A DNA stretch of 64,000 bases from Streptomyces rugosispiralis (GCF_024505145.1 NZ_JANIAA010000004.1:186001-250000); one strand, 5' to 3'; shown: positions 7,770 to 16,388, counted from the first letter of the stretch. Made by a program: numbers and translations. The notes: a model not told the origin generated them from the letters alone.

Positions 7770-8872
7770 CCGCCGCGCCCCGCCCCTGGGCCCTGCTCGC
7801 CGAGCTCACCCACGGCTGCCCGCTGCACTGCCCCTACTGCTCCAACCCGCTGGAGCTGGTCCGCCGCGCGCGTGAGCTGTCCACCGCCGAGTGGACGGAG
7901 GTGATGCGCCAGGCCGGGGAGTTGGGCGTGGTGCACACCCACCTCTCCGGCGGGGAGCCGCTGTTGCGCGGCGATCTCGCGGAGATCGTCACCGCCGCCG
8001 AGTCCGCCGGGATCTACACCCAGCTCGTCACCAGCGGGGTGGGCCTGGACGGCGCCCGGCTGACCACGCTGACCGCCGCCGGGCTGCGCAGTGTCCAGCT
8101 GTCCCTGCAACACGCCGACCCGGCCGCCTCCGACCGCATCGCCGGACACCGCTCGTACGCCGCCAAGGAACGGGCCGCCGCCCTGGTGCGCGCGGCCGGA
8201 CTGCCGCTCGGGATCAATGTCGTCCTGCACCGCGACAACCTCGACGCGCTCGACGCCGTCATCCAGCGCGGCCTGGACTGGGGCGCCGACCGGATCGAGC
8301 TGGCCAACACCCAGTTCTACGGCTGGGCGCTGCGCAACCGCGACGTCCTGCTGCCCACCCGCGACCAGCTCGACCGGGCGCGGGACACGGTCCAGCGGTG
8401 GCGGGACCGGCTGGGCGGCGCCACCGACCTGGTGTGGGTCGTGCCCGACTACTTCGACGGCGTGGCCAAGCCCTGCATGGGCGGCTGGGGTGCGGTCTCG
8501 CTGACCGTCGCGCCCGACGGCACCGTGCTGCCCTGCCCCGCCGCCGCGAGCCTGCCGGACCTGGACCCGCCCAATGTCCGCGACCACTCCCTGGAATGGG
8601 CCTGGGACCACTCGGGCGCCTTCAACCGCTACCGGGGCGAGGAGTGGATGCGCGAACCGTGCCGCACCTGCTCCCGCCGCGCGGCGGACTTCGGCGGCTG
8701 CCGCTGCCAGGCGTACGCCCTGACCGGCGACGCCGCCCGTACCGACCCGGCGTGCGCGCTCTCCCCGGACCACGGGGTGATCCGCGCGCTGACCACGGGC
8801 ACCGGGCGGCCGGGCGGAGCGGGCGACCCGGCGCCGACCGGCGGCTATGCGTACCGCAAGCCGGGAGGGTGA
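7766..8872 (+). CDS. pqqE: PqqE, radical SAM/SPASM enzyme crosslinking PqqA Glu and Tyr
   Basis: 368 residues. The radical SAM cluster motif CPLHCPYC supplies Cys18, Cys22 and Cys25. SGGEPLLR (about residue 56) is the SAM-binding GGE motif. The C-terminal SPASM region carries the auxiliary-cluster cysteines in CMGGWG, LPCPAAA, EPCRTCSR, GGCRCQ and DPACALSPDHG. PqqE forms the first carbon-carbon bond of PQQ between Glu and Tyr of PqqA, using PqqD as chaperone and a flavodoxin-type electron donor. It is the last gene of the operon and ends with a short Gly/Pro tail. No pqqF or pqqG follows; the next gene is unrelated. Confidence 0.95.
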   Translation: MTAAPRPWALLAELTHGCPLHCPYCSNPLELVRRARELSTAEWTEVMRQAGELGVVHTHLSGGEPLLRGDLAEIVTAAESAGIYTQLVTSGVGLDGARLTTLTAAGLRSVQLSLQHADPAASDRIAGHRSYAAKERAAALVRAAGLPLGINVVLHRDNLDALDAVIQRGLDWGADRIELANTQFYGWALRNRDVLLPTRDQLDRARDTVQRWRDRLGGATDLVWVVPDYFDGVAKPCMGGWGAVSLTVAPDGTVLPCPAAASLPDLDPPNVRDHSLEWAWDHSGAFNRYRGEEWMREPCRTCSRRAADFGGCRCQAYALTGDAARTDPACALSPDHGVIRALTTGTGRPGGAGDPAPTGGYAYRKPGG

Positions 8873-8963
8873 GGCCGGGCGCGGTTTGGCGCATACGGCC
8901 CCGCTTCCGTAAAGTTTCGCCGTTGTCCAGGGGAACAGGCGAACCAAGAAAGCGGCAGCGGCG

Positions 8964-10442
8964 ATGACGGTGACTGACGAAGGCCGGGCCGAGCGTGCCC
9001 CGGCCGAGGGGCCGGGCATCGACCCGGAGCGGCTGGCGACCTGCCTGAGCGTCCTCGCGGAACTCGACCGGCTGCCGGTCGACCACCCCGACGCGATCAT
9101 GGTCCGCCGGGCCACCTCCGGGATCTACCGCAGCGTGAAGCAGCGCAGGCGCCAGGAGCGGCGGGCCGCGAAGACCGCGAACGACAAGGCCGTGACCGAG
9201 GCCACCGCTACCGGTGCCGCCGATCGGATCGACGACGAGACGCTGGGCCGCGCGCTCACCAGCTCCGTCACCACCGAGATCGCGGGCATCCTGGAGCGCC
9301 CCCGCTCCTGCTACGTCTGCAAGACCCGGTATGTCGAGGTCGACGCCTTCTACCACCAGCTGTGCCGCGACTGCGCCGCCGAGAACCGGGCCCGCCGCGA
9401 CGCCCGCACCGATCTCACCGGGCGCCGTGCGCTGCTCACCGGCGGCCGGGCGAAGATCGGCATGTATATCGCGCTGCGGCTGCTGCGTGACGGCGCCCAC
9501 ACCACCATCACCACCCGCTTCCCGGTCGACGCCATCCGCCGTTTCAAGGCCATGCCGGACAGCGGGGAGTGGCTGCACCGGCTCAAGGTCGTCGGCATCG
9601 ACCTGCGCGACCCCGCCCAGGTGATCGGGCTGGCCGACGCGGTGAGCGCCGCGGGCCCGCTGGACATACTGATCAACAACGCCGCGCAGACCGTCCGCCG
9701 CACCCCGCAGGCGTACGCGGAGCTGATAGCGGGCGAGTCCGCGCCGCTCCCCGCCGGGGAGCTGCCCGAGTCCGTGGTGCTCGGCGCCTTCGGCAGCGGC
9801 GCCCAGGCGGCCCTGCCGGCGCCCCGCACGCCCCGGGACGGCGTCCTCACCCCGCAGGACCTCACCGCCCTCGCCCTTTACCGCGGCTCCGCCTCACCGG
9901 CCCGGATCGAGGCCGGGACCGCGATCGACGCGGGCGGTCTTGTGCCCGACCTGGATCCGAGCAACACCTGGGTGCAGCGGGTGAACGAGGTGGACCCGGT
10001 CGAGATGCTCGAGGTCCAGCTCTGCAATGAGACGGCGCCGTTCATCCTGGTGAGCCGGTTGCGCCCGGCGATGGCCGCCTCGCCCGCCCGGCGGAAGTAC
10101 GTGGTCAACGTGTCCGCGATGGAGGGCAAGTTCGGCCGGGGCTACAAGGGCGCGGGCCATCCGCACACCAATATGGCCAAGGCCGCGCTGAACATGCTGA
10201 CCCGTACCAGCGCACGCGAGATGTTCGAGTCCGACGCCATCCTGATGACGAGCGTCGACACCGGATGGATCACCGATGAGCGCCCGCACCCGGACAAGAT
10301 GCGGCTGGCGGCCGAGGGCTTCCACGCCCCCCTCGACCTGGTGGACGGCGCGGCGCGGGTCTACGACCCGATCGTCCGGGGCGAGGGCGGCGAGGACCTC
10401 TTCGGCTGCTTCCTGAAGGACTACGCCCCGACGTCCTGGTAA
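8964..10442 (+). CDS. Unusual SDR-like Rossmann protein with N-terminal Cys4 module
   Basis: 492 residues, about twice a normal short-chain dehydrogenase. The first 110 residues are charged and helical. Next is a putative zinc-knuckle module, Cys116-x2-Cys119-x14-Cys134-x2-Cys137. The Rossmann part begins at about residue 155 with TGGRAKIG (159-166), a variant of the SDR TGxxxGxG motif with Lys in place of the second Gly. NNAAQT gives the NNAG-type motif. Near the active site the Lys is present (Lys406 in TNMAKAALNM) but the position of the catalytic Tyr is Thr402. It may therefore bind NAD(P) without classical SDR catalysis. A 100-residue insertion separates NNAAQT from VVNVSAMEG. A dyad TTCGCC/GGCGAA at 8916-8943 lies just upstream. 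Function unknown. Confidence 0.8.
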   Translation: MTVTDEGRAERAPAEGPGIDPERLATCLSVLAELDRLPVDHPDAIMVRRATSGIYRSVKQRRRQERRAAKTANDKAVTEATATGAADRIDDETLGRALTSSVTTEIAGILERPRSCYVCKTRYVEVDAFYHQLCRDCAAENRARRDARTDLTGRRALLTGGRAKIGMYIALRLLRDGAHTTITTRFPVDAIRRFKAMPDSGEWLHRLKVVGIDLRDPAQVIGLADAVSAAGPLDILINNAAQTVRRTPQAYAELIAGESAPLPAGELPESVVLGAFGSGAQAALPAPRTPRDGVLTPQDLTALALYRGSASPARIEAGTAIDAGGLVPDLDPSNTWVQRVNEVDPVEMLEVQLCNETAPFILVSRLRPAMAASPARRKYVVNVSAMEGKFGRGYKGAGHPHTNMAKAALNMLTRTSAREMFESDAILMTSVDTGWITDERPHPDKMRLAAEGFHAPLDLVDGAARVYDPIVRGEGGEDLFGCFLKDYAPTSW

Positions 10443-10493
10443 CGGCGTCCTGGTGACGACGCCCTGGTAAGGACTACGCCCCGCCGTCCTGGT
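10416..10493 (+). repeat. 25-bp direct duplication spanning the end of the SDR-like gene
   Basis: AAGGACTACGCCCCG followed by NCGTCCTGGT occurs at 10416-10440, the last codons of the gene, and again at 10469-10493 in the 3' flank, with one mismatch. The second copy forms the left arm of the terminator hairpin. Confidence 0.8.
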
Positions 10494-10504
10494 GACGACG
10501 GGGC
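10478..10504. terminator. Hairpin terminator between convergent SDR-like and GT4 genes
   Basis: GCCCCGCCGTC, loop CTGGT, GACGACGGGGC: an 11-bp stem with one mismatch, between the two convergent stop codons. Confidence 0.65.
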
Positions 10505-10523
10505 ACCGCGGTCCGGCGTCGGG

Positions 10524-11786
10524 TCAGGCGCCGGCCCTGCTGCCGGCCGCCGGGGTGCGGCGGCCGGGCGAGATGCCGAAGCGCCGGGCCAGCCGCCCCA
10601 GGCGGGCGCGGGCGGCGACCCGGTAGCGCTCCCAGAGGCGGGCGAACCGGCTCGCGCGCAGCTCCTCGAAGAGCTGGTCGTAGCGCCGGGCGATCGGCTC
10701 CGGGTCATAGATCCGGGCGCTCTCCAGGGCGGCCGCGCCCATCGCCCGCCGGGCCGGGGCGTCGCCCATCAGCTCCATCAGGGCGCTCGCCAGCGCGTGC
10801 TTGTCCCCGGTGGGGACGAGCCGGCCGGTGACCCCGTCCTTGATGATCTCGGCGGGGCCGAGCGGGCAGTCGGTGCTCACCACCGGCACCCCGCAGCGCA
10901 TGGCCTCCACGATCGTCATCCCGAACGACTCGGCGTCCGAGGCGACCGCGACCAGCGACGCCTTGGCGAACTCCGCCTCGATGGGGGAGCGGGGCCCCAT
11001 CAGCTCCGCGCTCCCGGACAGGCCCAGCCGCTCGATGCGCTCCGCGAGCCGCTCCTTCTCCGCGCCCCCGCCGTAGATCCGCAGCCGCCAGGCCGGGAAC
11101 TTCGCCGAGGTCTCCGCGAAGGCGTCGATCAGCAGGTCGAAGCGCTTGCCGCGGACCAGCCGCCCGGCCGCCGCGATCACCGGTTCGGTGCCCTCGGAGG
11201 GGGCGACGTCGGGCTGGGGGACGCTGTTGGGGATCGCCAGGGTCCGCACCCCCGGCATCGGCATCTTCTTGCGGTAGACGGCGGCGTCCGCCTCCGTCGT
11301 GGTGACCACGGCGTCCAGCGCCCGGTAGAACGGCGCCAGCTCCGCCCGCAGCTTCTTGCTGTGCGCCTCGTACCGCAGGTGCTCCTGGGCGATGCGCAGC
11401 GCGCGGCGCGGGGCGAAGCGGGATATGTAGACGTTCACCCCCGGCCGGGTGCCGACGATCACATCGGCGTCGCAGCCGCGCAGATACTCCGCGACTCGCG
11501 TGTCGATCAGGCGGTTGTACTGGTGGTTCCGCTTCTCGGCGGCCGGAAAGTCACGGCTGGGCTCGAAGAACAGCGGGTCCTTCGCGTCCGCGCTCTCCGG
11601 GCGCGAGTCCACCAGGGGGACCAGCCGCACCCGCGGGTCGAGGGCGAAACGCGGCGTCTCGCGGTGCCGCATCATCGAGACGATCTCCACCTCGTGGCGG
11701 TCGGCGAGCGCCGTCGCGAGGTTCATGGTCGTCCGGATCGTTCCGCCGATCCCGTAGGCGTTGTGCAGCAGGAATGCGATCTTCAT
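10524..11786 (-). CDS. Glycosyltransferase family 4
   Basis: 420 residues with a GT-B fold. The N-terminal domain starts MKIAFLLHNAYGIGGTIRT, the family's glycine-rich loop binding the acceptor side. A second domain from about residue 205 (AAGRLVRGKRFDLLIDAF) leads to the nucleotide-sugar site, ESFGMTIVEAMRCGVPVVS, carrying the E-x7-E pair of retaining GT4 enzymes. It is related to WaaG/TagE-like enzymes acting on cell-surface glycans or teichoic acids. The last 50 residues are Arg/Ala-rich and may associate with membrane lipids. It is monocistronic, with GGAG-containing upstream sequence before the ATG, and divergent from the two-component system. Donor and acceptor cannot be read. Confidence 0.87.
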   Translation of the reverse strand: MKIAFLLHNAYGIGGTIRTTMNLATALADRHEVEIVSMMRHRETPRFALDPRVRLVPLVDSRPESADAKDPLFFEPSRDFPAAEKRNHQYNRLIDTRVAEYLRGCDADVIVGTRPGVNVYISRFAPRRALRIAQEHLRYEAHSKKLRAELAPFYRALDAVVTTTEADAAVYRKKMPMPGVRTLAIPNSVPQPDVAPSEGTEPVIAAAGRLVRGKRFDLLIDAFAETSAKFPAWRLRIYGGGAEKERLAERIERLGLSGSAELMGPRSPIEAEFAKASLVAVASDAESFGMTIVEAMRCGVPVVSTDCPLGPAEIIKDGVTGRLVPTGDKHALASALMELMGDAPARRAMGAAALESARIYDPEPIARRYDQLFEELRASRFARLWERYRVAARARLGRLARRFGISPGRRTPAAGSRAGA

Positions 11787-11889
11787 GCGGTATTTTCTCC
11801 GGCCGGGTGCGTCTCCGGGGCGAGTTTCCCCCGGAAGCTGCCCGACACCTTGCCCACGTCCGGTAAGCCCACCGCGTGAAGAAGGTGAG

Positions 11890-11910
11890 AGCGGGGTAAG
11901 AAGCCCCGCT
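11890..11910. promoter_or_regulatory. Hairpin in the GT4/response-regulator divergent region
   Basis: AGCGGGG, loop TAAGAAG, CCCCGCT: a perfect 7-bp inverted repeat 51 bases upstream of the response-regulator start. It could be an operator for autoregulation or an RNA hairpin. Confidence 0.35.
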
Positions 11911-11961
11911 CAGGACCCCCGCCCGCCGCGAGCACCACTGTGGCCTTGGCAGACTCGGGGT

Positions 11962-12666
11962 GTGACCAACACCGTGCTGCTCGCCGAGGACGACCGTGCC
12001 ATCCGCCAGGCGCTGGAACGCGCCCTGACCCTGGAGGGGTACCGCGTCACCGCCGTGCCCGACGGGATAGAGGCGCTGGCGGCCATCCACCGCGAGCGCC
12101 CGGACGTGGTCGTGCTGGATGTGATGATGCCGGGCGTGGACGGGCTCCAGGTGTGCCGGGTGCTGCGCGCCGAGGGGGACCGCACCCCCATCCTCATGCT
12201 CACCGCGCGGGTCGAGACCGCCGACCGGATCGAGGGGCTGGACGCCGGCGCGGACGACTACGTGGCCAAGCCCTTCGAGGTCGAGGAGGTCTTCGCCCGG
12301 CTGCGCGCCCTGCTGCGCCGCGCCGCCCCCGCCGAACCGGCCGCACCCGAGGACACCGCCATCGACGGGGTGCTGGAGGTCGCCGATCTGCACCTGGACT
12401 CCTCGGCCCGGCGGGTCTGGCGCGGCGGTACGGAGCTGGAGCTGACCCGGACCGAATTCGACCTGCTGGAGCTGCTGGCCCGTAACGCGGGCATCGTCCT
12501 GGACCACGCCACCATCTACGCCCGGATCTGGGGCTACGACTTCGGCCCCGGCTCGAAGAACCTCGCCGTCTACATCGGCTATCTGCGCCGCAAGGTCGAT
12601 CCGGAGGGGCGCGCCCCGCTCATCCACACGGTGCGCGGGGTCGGCTACAGCCTGCGGGAGGAGTGA
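11962..12666 (+). CDS. OmpR/PhoB-family response regulator (MprA-like)
   Basis: 234 residues from a GTG; no strong ribosome site precedes it, so a leaderless transcript is possible. The receiver domain (1-118) has the acidic pocket Glu9-Asp10-Asp11, phosphoacceptor Asp53 in VVVLDVMMPG, Thr81 and Lys103. Residues 135-234 form a winged-helix DNA-binding domain with ELTRTEFDLLELLARN and the terminal VRGVGYSLR. It is the partner of the histidine kinase that starts at its stop codon. Architecture and sequence resemble MprA of mycobacteria, an envelope-stress regulator. The target genes are unknown here. Confidence 0.92.
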   Translation: MTNTVLLAEDDRAIRQALERALTLEGYRVTAVPDGIEALAAIHRERPDVVVLDVMMPGVDGLQVCRVLRAEGDRTPILMLTARVETADRIEGLDAGADDYVAKPFEVEEVFARLRALLRRAAPAEPAAPEDTAIDGVLEVADLHLDSSARRVWRGGTELELTRTEFDLLELLARNAGIVLDHATIYARIWGYDFGPGSKNLAVYIGYLRRKVDPEGRAPLIHTVRGVGYSLREE

Positions 12667-14078
12667 TGGTGCGGCTCCCCCCGCTCCGCCGTGGCAGGCC
12701 CAGCCTGCGGACCACCTTCGGGCTGTCGTTCTCGGCGGCGGCCACCGTGGTCACCCTCCTGGTCGGCGGGCTCAGCTATGACGCGGCGGCCGGGCTGGTG
12801 CGGGTGGACCAGCAGTCGGCGTTCGACGACGTGATCCGCGATCTGCGCAGCCAGGTCCGCAGCGAGAAGGTGATCCTGCGGCAGTACCCCTCGGAGAGCG
12901 TCGTGCCCGTCCCGTACGACCTGCGGGACGATCTGCGCCGGATCAGCCGGATGGACGTCCAGGTGATCAACGGCCGGGGCACGATCTACGACGCGGGCAA
13001 GCCCCCGCTCCCGGTGGTCGACGACGACCGGACGACCGCCGCCTCCCGCACCCCGGGCACCGTCCAGCGGCGCGAGATCGACATCGGCGGGGAGCAGTAC
13101 CGGATGGCCACGGTCGCCGTGGGCGACGGCATCGGCGCGATCCAGGTGGCCCAGCAGATCAGCGACACCGAGGATCTGCTGCGCGAGCTGCAGAAGCGCA
13201 CCGCGCTGTTCGTGGTCGCCGTCATCCTGGCCGCCGGGCTGGCCGGCTGGTGGCTGGCCGGGCGGATCACCCGGCGGCTGGTGCGGCTGACCGGGGTCGC
13301 CGAGAGCGTGGCCGCCACCGGCCGGATGGCGGTGGCGGTGCCGGTCGCCGGGGACGACGAGGTGGGCCGCCTCGGGCGGGCCTTCGACGGCATGCTGGGA
13401 CGGCTCGCGCGCTCCAAGGACGACCAGCGGCGGCTGGTCCAGGACGCCGGGCACGAGCTGCGCACCCCGCTCACCTCGCTGCGCACCAACATCTCCCTGC
13501 TGCGCCGCTTCGAGGAGCTGCCGGGGCCCGCGCGCGAGGATCTGCTGGCGGATCTGGCGGGGGAGACCCGGGAGCTGACCGATCTCGTCAACGAGCTGGT
13601 GGACCTGGCGGCCGGGCAGCGGGACGACGAACCCCGTACCGAGGTCTCGCTGGAGGAGGTGGCCACCACCGCCGTGACCCTCGCCCGGCGCCGTACGGGC
13701 CGGGAGATCACCGTACGGGCCGAGGGCGACACCCGGCTGACCGGCCAACCGGCCACCCTGCAGCGCGCGATCTCCAATCTGGTGGAGAACGCCGCCAAGT
13801 TCGACCAGGGCGGCACCGAGCCCGTCGAGGTGATGATCAGCGGCCGCCGGGTGGAGGTCCTCGACCGGGGTCCGGGCATCGCCGAGGAGGACCGCGAGCG
13901 CGTCTTCGACCGCTTCTACCGTGCGCCCGGCGCCCGTAGCCTGCCCGGTTCGGGGCTGGGCCTGGCCATCGTGCGCGAGGTCGCCCTCGCCCACGGCGGC
14001 ACCGTCTTCGCCCGGCCGCGGCCGGGCGGGGGCGCGATACTGGGCTTCACGGTCGCCGACGCCCCCGAGGCGCCGTAA
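12666..14078 (+). CDS. Membrane sensor histidine kinase (MprB-like)
   Basis: 470 residues if started at the ATG overlapping the regulator's TGA; a GTG one codon earlier is also possible. One transmembrane helix (about 19-40), an extracytoplasmic sensor of roughly 130 residues, and a second helix (about 180-200) are followed by a HAMP linker. The DHp motif is DAGHELRTPLTSLR with the phosphorylated His. Catalytic-domain boxes are NLVENAAKF (N), DRGPGI (G1) and GSGLGLAIVREVALAHGG (G2). It phosphorylates the upstream OmpR-type regulator. Translation is directly coupled, so the two are made in fixed ratio. The signal sensed is unknown. Confidence 0.92.
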   Translation: MVRLPPLRRGRPSLRTTFGLSFSAAATVVTLLVGGLSYDAAAGLVRVDQQSAFDDVIRDLRSQVRSEKVILRQYPSESVVPVPYDLRDDLRRISRMDVQVINGRGTIYDAGKPPLPVVDDDRTTAASRTPGTVQRREIDIGGEQYRMATVAVGDGIGAIQVAQQISDTEDLLRELQKRTALFVVAVILAAGLAGWWLAGRITRRLVRLTGVAESVAATGRMAVAVPVAGDDEVGRLGRAFDGMLGRLARSKDDQRRLVQDAGHELRTPLTSLRTNISLLRRFEELPGPAREDLLADLAGETRELTDLVNELVDLAAGQRDDEPRTEVSLEEVATTAVTLARRRTGREITVRAEGDTRLTGQPATLQRAISNLVENAAKFDQGGTEPVEVMISGRRVEVLDRGPGIAEEDRERVFDRFYRAPGARSLPGSGLGLAIVREVALAHGGTVFARPRPGGGAILGFTVADAPEAP

Positions 14079-14154
14079 CACCGCGCCTCGAGGTCCCGGC
14101 TGCCATGGGTGCCGCTGCGGCTACGGGGTGCCCGGGGGTTCTTTCCCCTCCCCG

Positions 14155-14220
14155 CCCCTTCCCGCAACTGGGGCTCCGCCCCGGACCCCGCTCCTCAAAC
14201 GCCGGAGGGGCTGGAAGCGG
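14155..14220. repeat. Dispersed Streptomyces intergenic repeat with hairpin
   Basis: The stretch contains ACTGGGGCTCCGCCCCGGAC, then CCCCGCTCCTCAAACGCCGG and AGGGGCTG. This wording recurs between genes across Streptomyces genomes. GGGGC TCC GCCCC folds into a hairpin. It lies between convergent genes and probably acts as a terminator for one or both. Confidence 0.7.
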
Positions 14221-14244
14221 GAGGGGAGCAGCCCGCCGCAGGCG

Positions 14245-15063
14245 TTACGGCTTGCGGGCCACTCCCGCCCACATGTTGATGTCCGCGCTGCGGATGGCCT
14301 CCGGCCGGTCCCCGGGGTCCGGGTTCCAGTGGTGGGGCTCCGTCACTCCCGGATCGATCAGCTCCAGACCGTCGAAGAAGGCCCCGACCTCGCTCTTGGA
14401 GCGGGTGGTGAAGGAGATCCCGCTCTCCTTGTAGACCTGGATGACGTTCCGCCAGGTCTCCTCGGAGAAGTCATGCGTGGAGTGGGTCAGCATCAGATAG
14501 CTGCCCGGCACCAACGGCGCCATCAGCTCGCGGATGATCTCGTACGGCTTGTCCTCCTCCGGAATGAAGTGGAAGAGCGCGTTCACGGAGATCGCCACCG
14601 GCTGGTCCAGGTCCAGCGTCTCATGCAGCTCGGCAGCGCTCATGATCCGCTGGGGATCGCGCACATCCGACTGCACATAGGCCGTACGGCCCTCGGGGGT
14701 GCCGACGAGCAGCGCCTGGGCGTAGGCCAGCACGATGGGGTCGTAGTCGGTGTAGACCACCCGGGCCTCCGGGGCGACCCCCTGGGCCACCTGGTGGAGG
14801 TTGGGCTCGGTGGGTATGCCGGTGCCTATGTCGAGGAACTGCCGCACCCCGGCCTCCCGGGCCAGCCAGCGGGTGGCGCGGTGGATGAAGGCGCGGTTGA
14901 CGGTGGCGTTGAGCCGGACGGTCGGATAGACCTCGAGCACCCGCCCGGCGGCCTCCGCGTCGACCTCGTAGTGGTCCTTGCCGTTGAGGTAGAAGTCGTA
15001 CATCCGAGCCGGGTGCGGCTTGGTGGTGTCGATCTGGTCAGGGGCGAGCCCGTTGTCGGTCAC
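14245..15063 (-). CDS. SAM-dependent methyltransferase, DUF574 family
   Basis: 272 residues from a GTG preceded by GGAGGG. The family hallmark PHPARMYDFYLNGKDHYEVD is at the N-terminus. FLDIGTGIPTEPNLH (about residue 70) is the SAM-binding loop, and HFIPEEDKPYEI occurs near 165. The family is expanded in Streptomyces and frequently accompanies XRE/DUF397 genes, as here. Methyl acceptors are unknown for almost all members. It lies directly downstream of the DUF397 gene, whose stop overlaps its GTG, so the three leftward genes (XRE, DUF397, methyltransferase) form one operon. Confidence 0.9.
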   Translation of the reverse strand: MTDNGLAPDQIDTTKPHPARMYDFYLNGKDHYEVDAEAAGRVLEVYPTVRLNATVNRAFIHRATRWLAREAGVRQFLDIGTGIPTEPNLHQVAQGVAPEARVVYTDYDPIVLAYAQALLVGTPEGRTAYVQSDVRDPQRIMSAAELHETLDLDQPVAISVNALFHFIPEEDKPYEIIRELMAPLVPGSYLMLTHSTHDFSEETWRNVIQVYKESGISFTTRSKSEVGAFFDGLELIDPGVTEPHHWNPDPGDRPEAIRSADINMWAGVARKP

Positions 15064-15356
15064 GCGGCCCTCCGTTCCGGTGCGGTACCCGCCGAGGTGG
15101 TCAGGTTTTCTGGACGTGTGAGCAGGAAGTCCGCGGCGCCGGCCTTGGCGCCCTGGATGAACTTCTCGATTTCGTGATGGGTGTAGATCAGGGCGGGGCC
15201 GTCCGGATCGGTCGACTGACGCAGGGCCACCCGACCGTCGTGCAGCCTCATGACCTCGACGCACGCACCGCCGTTGGGGCCGCTCCAGGGCTTGGCCCAG
15301 CCCTCGGTTCCCAGATGTTTGGCGGGCATGCCGTTGTACACATGTACCTGATCCAC
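15060..15356 (-). CDS. DUF397-domain small regulator partner
   Basis: 98 residues from GTG (VDQVHVYNG), with AAGGAG eight bases upstream and inside the end of the XRE gene. The DUF397 core is WAKPWSGPNGGACVEVMRL, then GRVALRQSTDPDGPALIYT and EKFIQGAKAG. In Streptomyces such proteins (BldB/WhiJ-type systems) are partners, often antagonists, of the adjacent DUF5753-XRE protein and affect development. It starts three bases after the XRE stop and overlaps the downstream methyltransferase start, so all are co-translated. Confidence 0.88.
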   Translation of the reverse strand: MDQVHVYNGMPAKHLGTEGWAKPWSGPNGGACVEVMRLHDGRVALRQSTDPDGPALIYTHHEIEKFIQGAKAGAADFLLTRPENLTTSAGTAPERRAA

Positions 15357-15358
15357 AG

Positions 15359-16216
15359 TCAGAGCTCCTTGCGAATCCCACGGAGAAAGTTCTCCGTCCG
15401 CCGCGCCGGTGTGGCCTGGGTGCCCATGCGGTCCAGGGCCTCCAGATAGGCGACCACATCGGAACGTTGGTCGAGATAGCCGGCGCCGGTCAGGCCCTCG
15501 GCATAGACGATGTCCGGCAGTTCCGGGATCTGGAACCGGAAGAGCTGGAAGGGTCCGCCCATGCCCGGGTGAGGGCCGGCGGAGAACGGCACCACCTGAA
15601 GGGTGATGTTCGGTCTTTGCACCGCTTCGATCAGATGGTCGATCTGGGCGCGCATCACCGGGGGACCGCCGATGGACAGACGGAGCACCGTCTCGTCCAT
15701 CACGACCCACAGATGCGGTCCGTCGGGGCGGCTGAGCAGCTCCTGGCGCTCCATCCGCAGTGCCACACGGCGCTCGAGCTCACGGTCGGATCCGTGCGGG
15801 AAGCCGATGGAGAGCAGCGCGCGGGCGTAGTCCTCGGTCTGCAGCAGCCCGGGTATGAAGTGCGGCTCATAGGCGCGGATGCGGCTGGCCGCACCCTCGA
15901 GGCTCACATAGAGGCTGAACCAGTCCGGCAGCACATCGCGGAACCGGTGCCACCAGCCGGGCCGGTTGGCCTCCTCGGCGAGTGCGAGGAAGGAGTCGAT
16001 CTCCTGCTGGTCGGCACCGTAGGTCTGCAGCAGCTTCTCGACGTAGGGGAGCTTCAGGCCGACTTCGGCCTTCTCCATCCTGCGCACGGTGGTCTGGTTG
16101 ACGTGCAGCGCTCTGGCCGCCACGTCGTAACTGACGCCGGCTTTTTCGCGAAGGTCCCTCAGCCGCATGCCGAGGACCATCTGCCCGACGGTCGGGGCAG
16201 ATCGCGCTTCACCCAC
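15359..16216 (-). CDS. XRE-family regulator with DUF5753 C-terminal domain
   Basis: 285 residues from GTG with AGGAGGT upstream. Residues 15-70 form the helix-turn-helix (LRDLREKAGVSYDVAARALHV, split across helices, then NQTTVRRMEKAEVGLK). Residues 100-275 are DUF5753, a putative signal-binding domain, with EPHFIPGLLQTEDYARALL and QVVPFSAGPHPGMGGPFQLF. This WhiJ-like architecture is always found with DUF397 proteins and regulates differentiation or antibiotic genes. It heads the XRE-DUF397-methyltransferase operon and is divergent from an RsbW-like ATP-binding protein, a very common arrangement in Streptomyces. Confidence 0.92.
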   Translation of the reverse strand: MGEARSAPTVGQMVLGMRLRDLREKAGVSYDVAARALHVNQTTVRRMEKAEVGLKLPYVEKLLQTYGADQQEIDSFLALAEEANRPGWWHRFRDVLPDWFSLYVSLEGAASRIRAYEPHFIPGLLQTEDYARALLSIGFPHGSDRELERRVALRMERQELLSRPDGPHLWVVMDETVLRLSIGGPPVMRAQIDHLIEAVQRPNITLQVVPFSAGPHPGMGGPFQLFRFQIPELPDIVYAEGLTGAGYLDQRSDVVAYLEALDRMGTQATPARRTENFLRGIRKEL

Positions 16217-16388
16217 GTCGTACCTCCTGGGACGGTCTTGTCAGGATCAGTGTGCCACGTACGAGGTGAGGGGAACAGAGTGCGCTGGCTATTCTGCATT
16301 TCGCAGATCGCGCCTTGCCAACTGGTGCTTGCAGCAACGATAGTGACGGGTGTGACCAGTCCAACGTGGCTGCTGTGTCGCGCACTTG

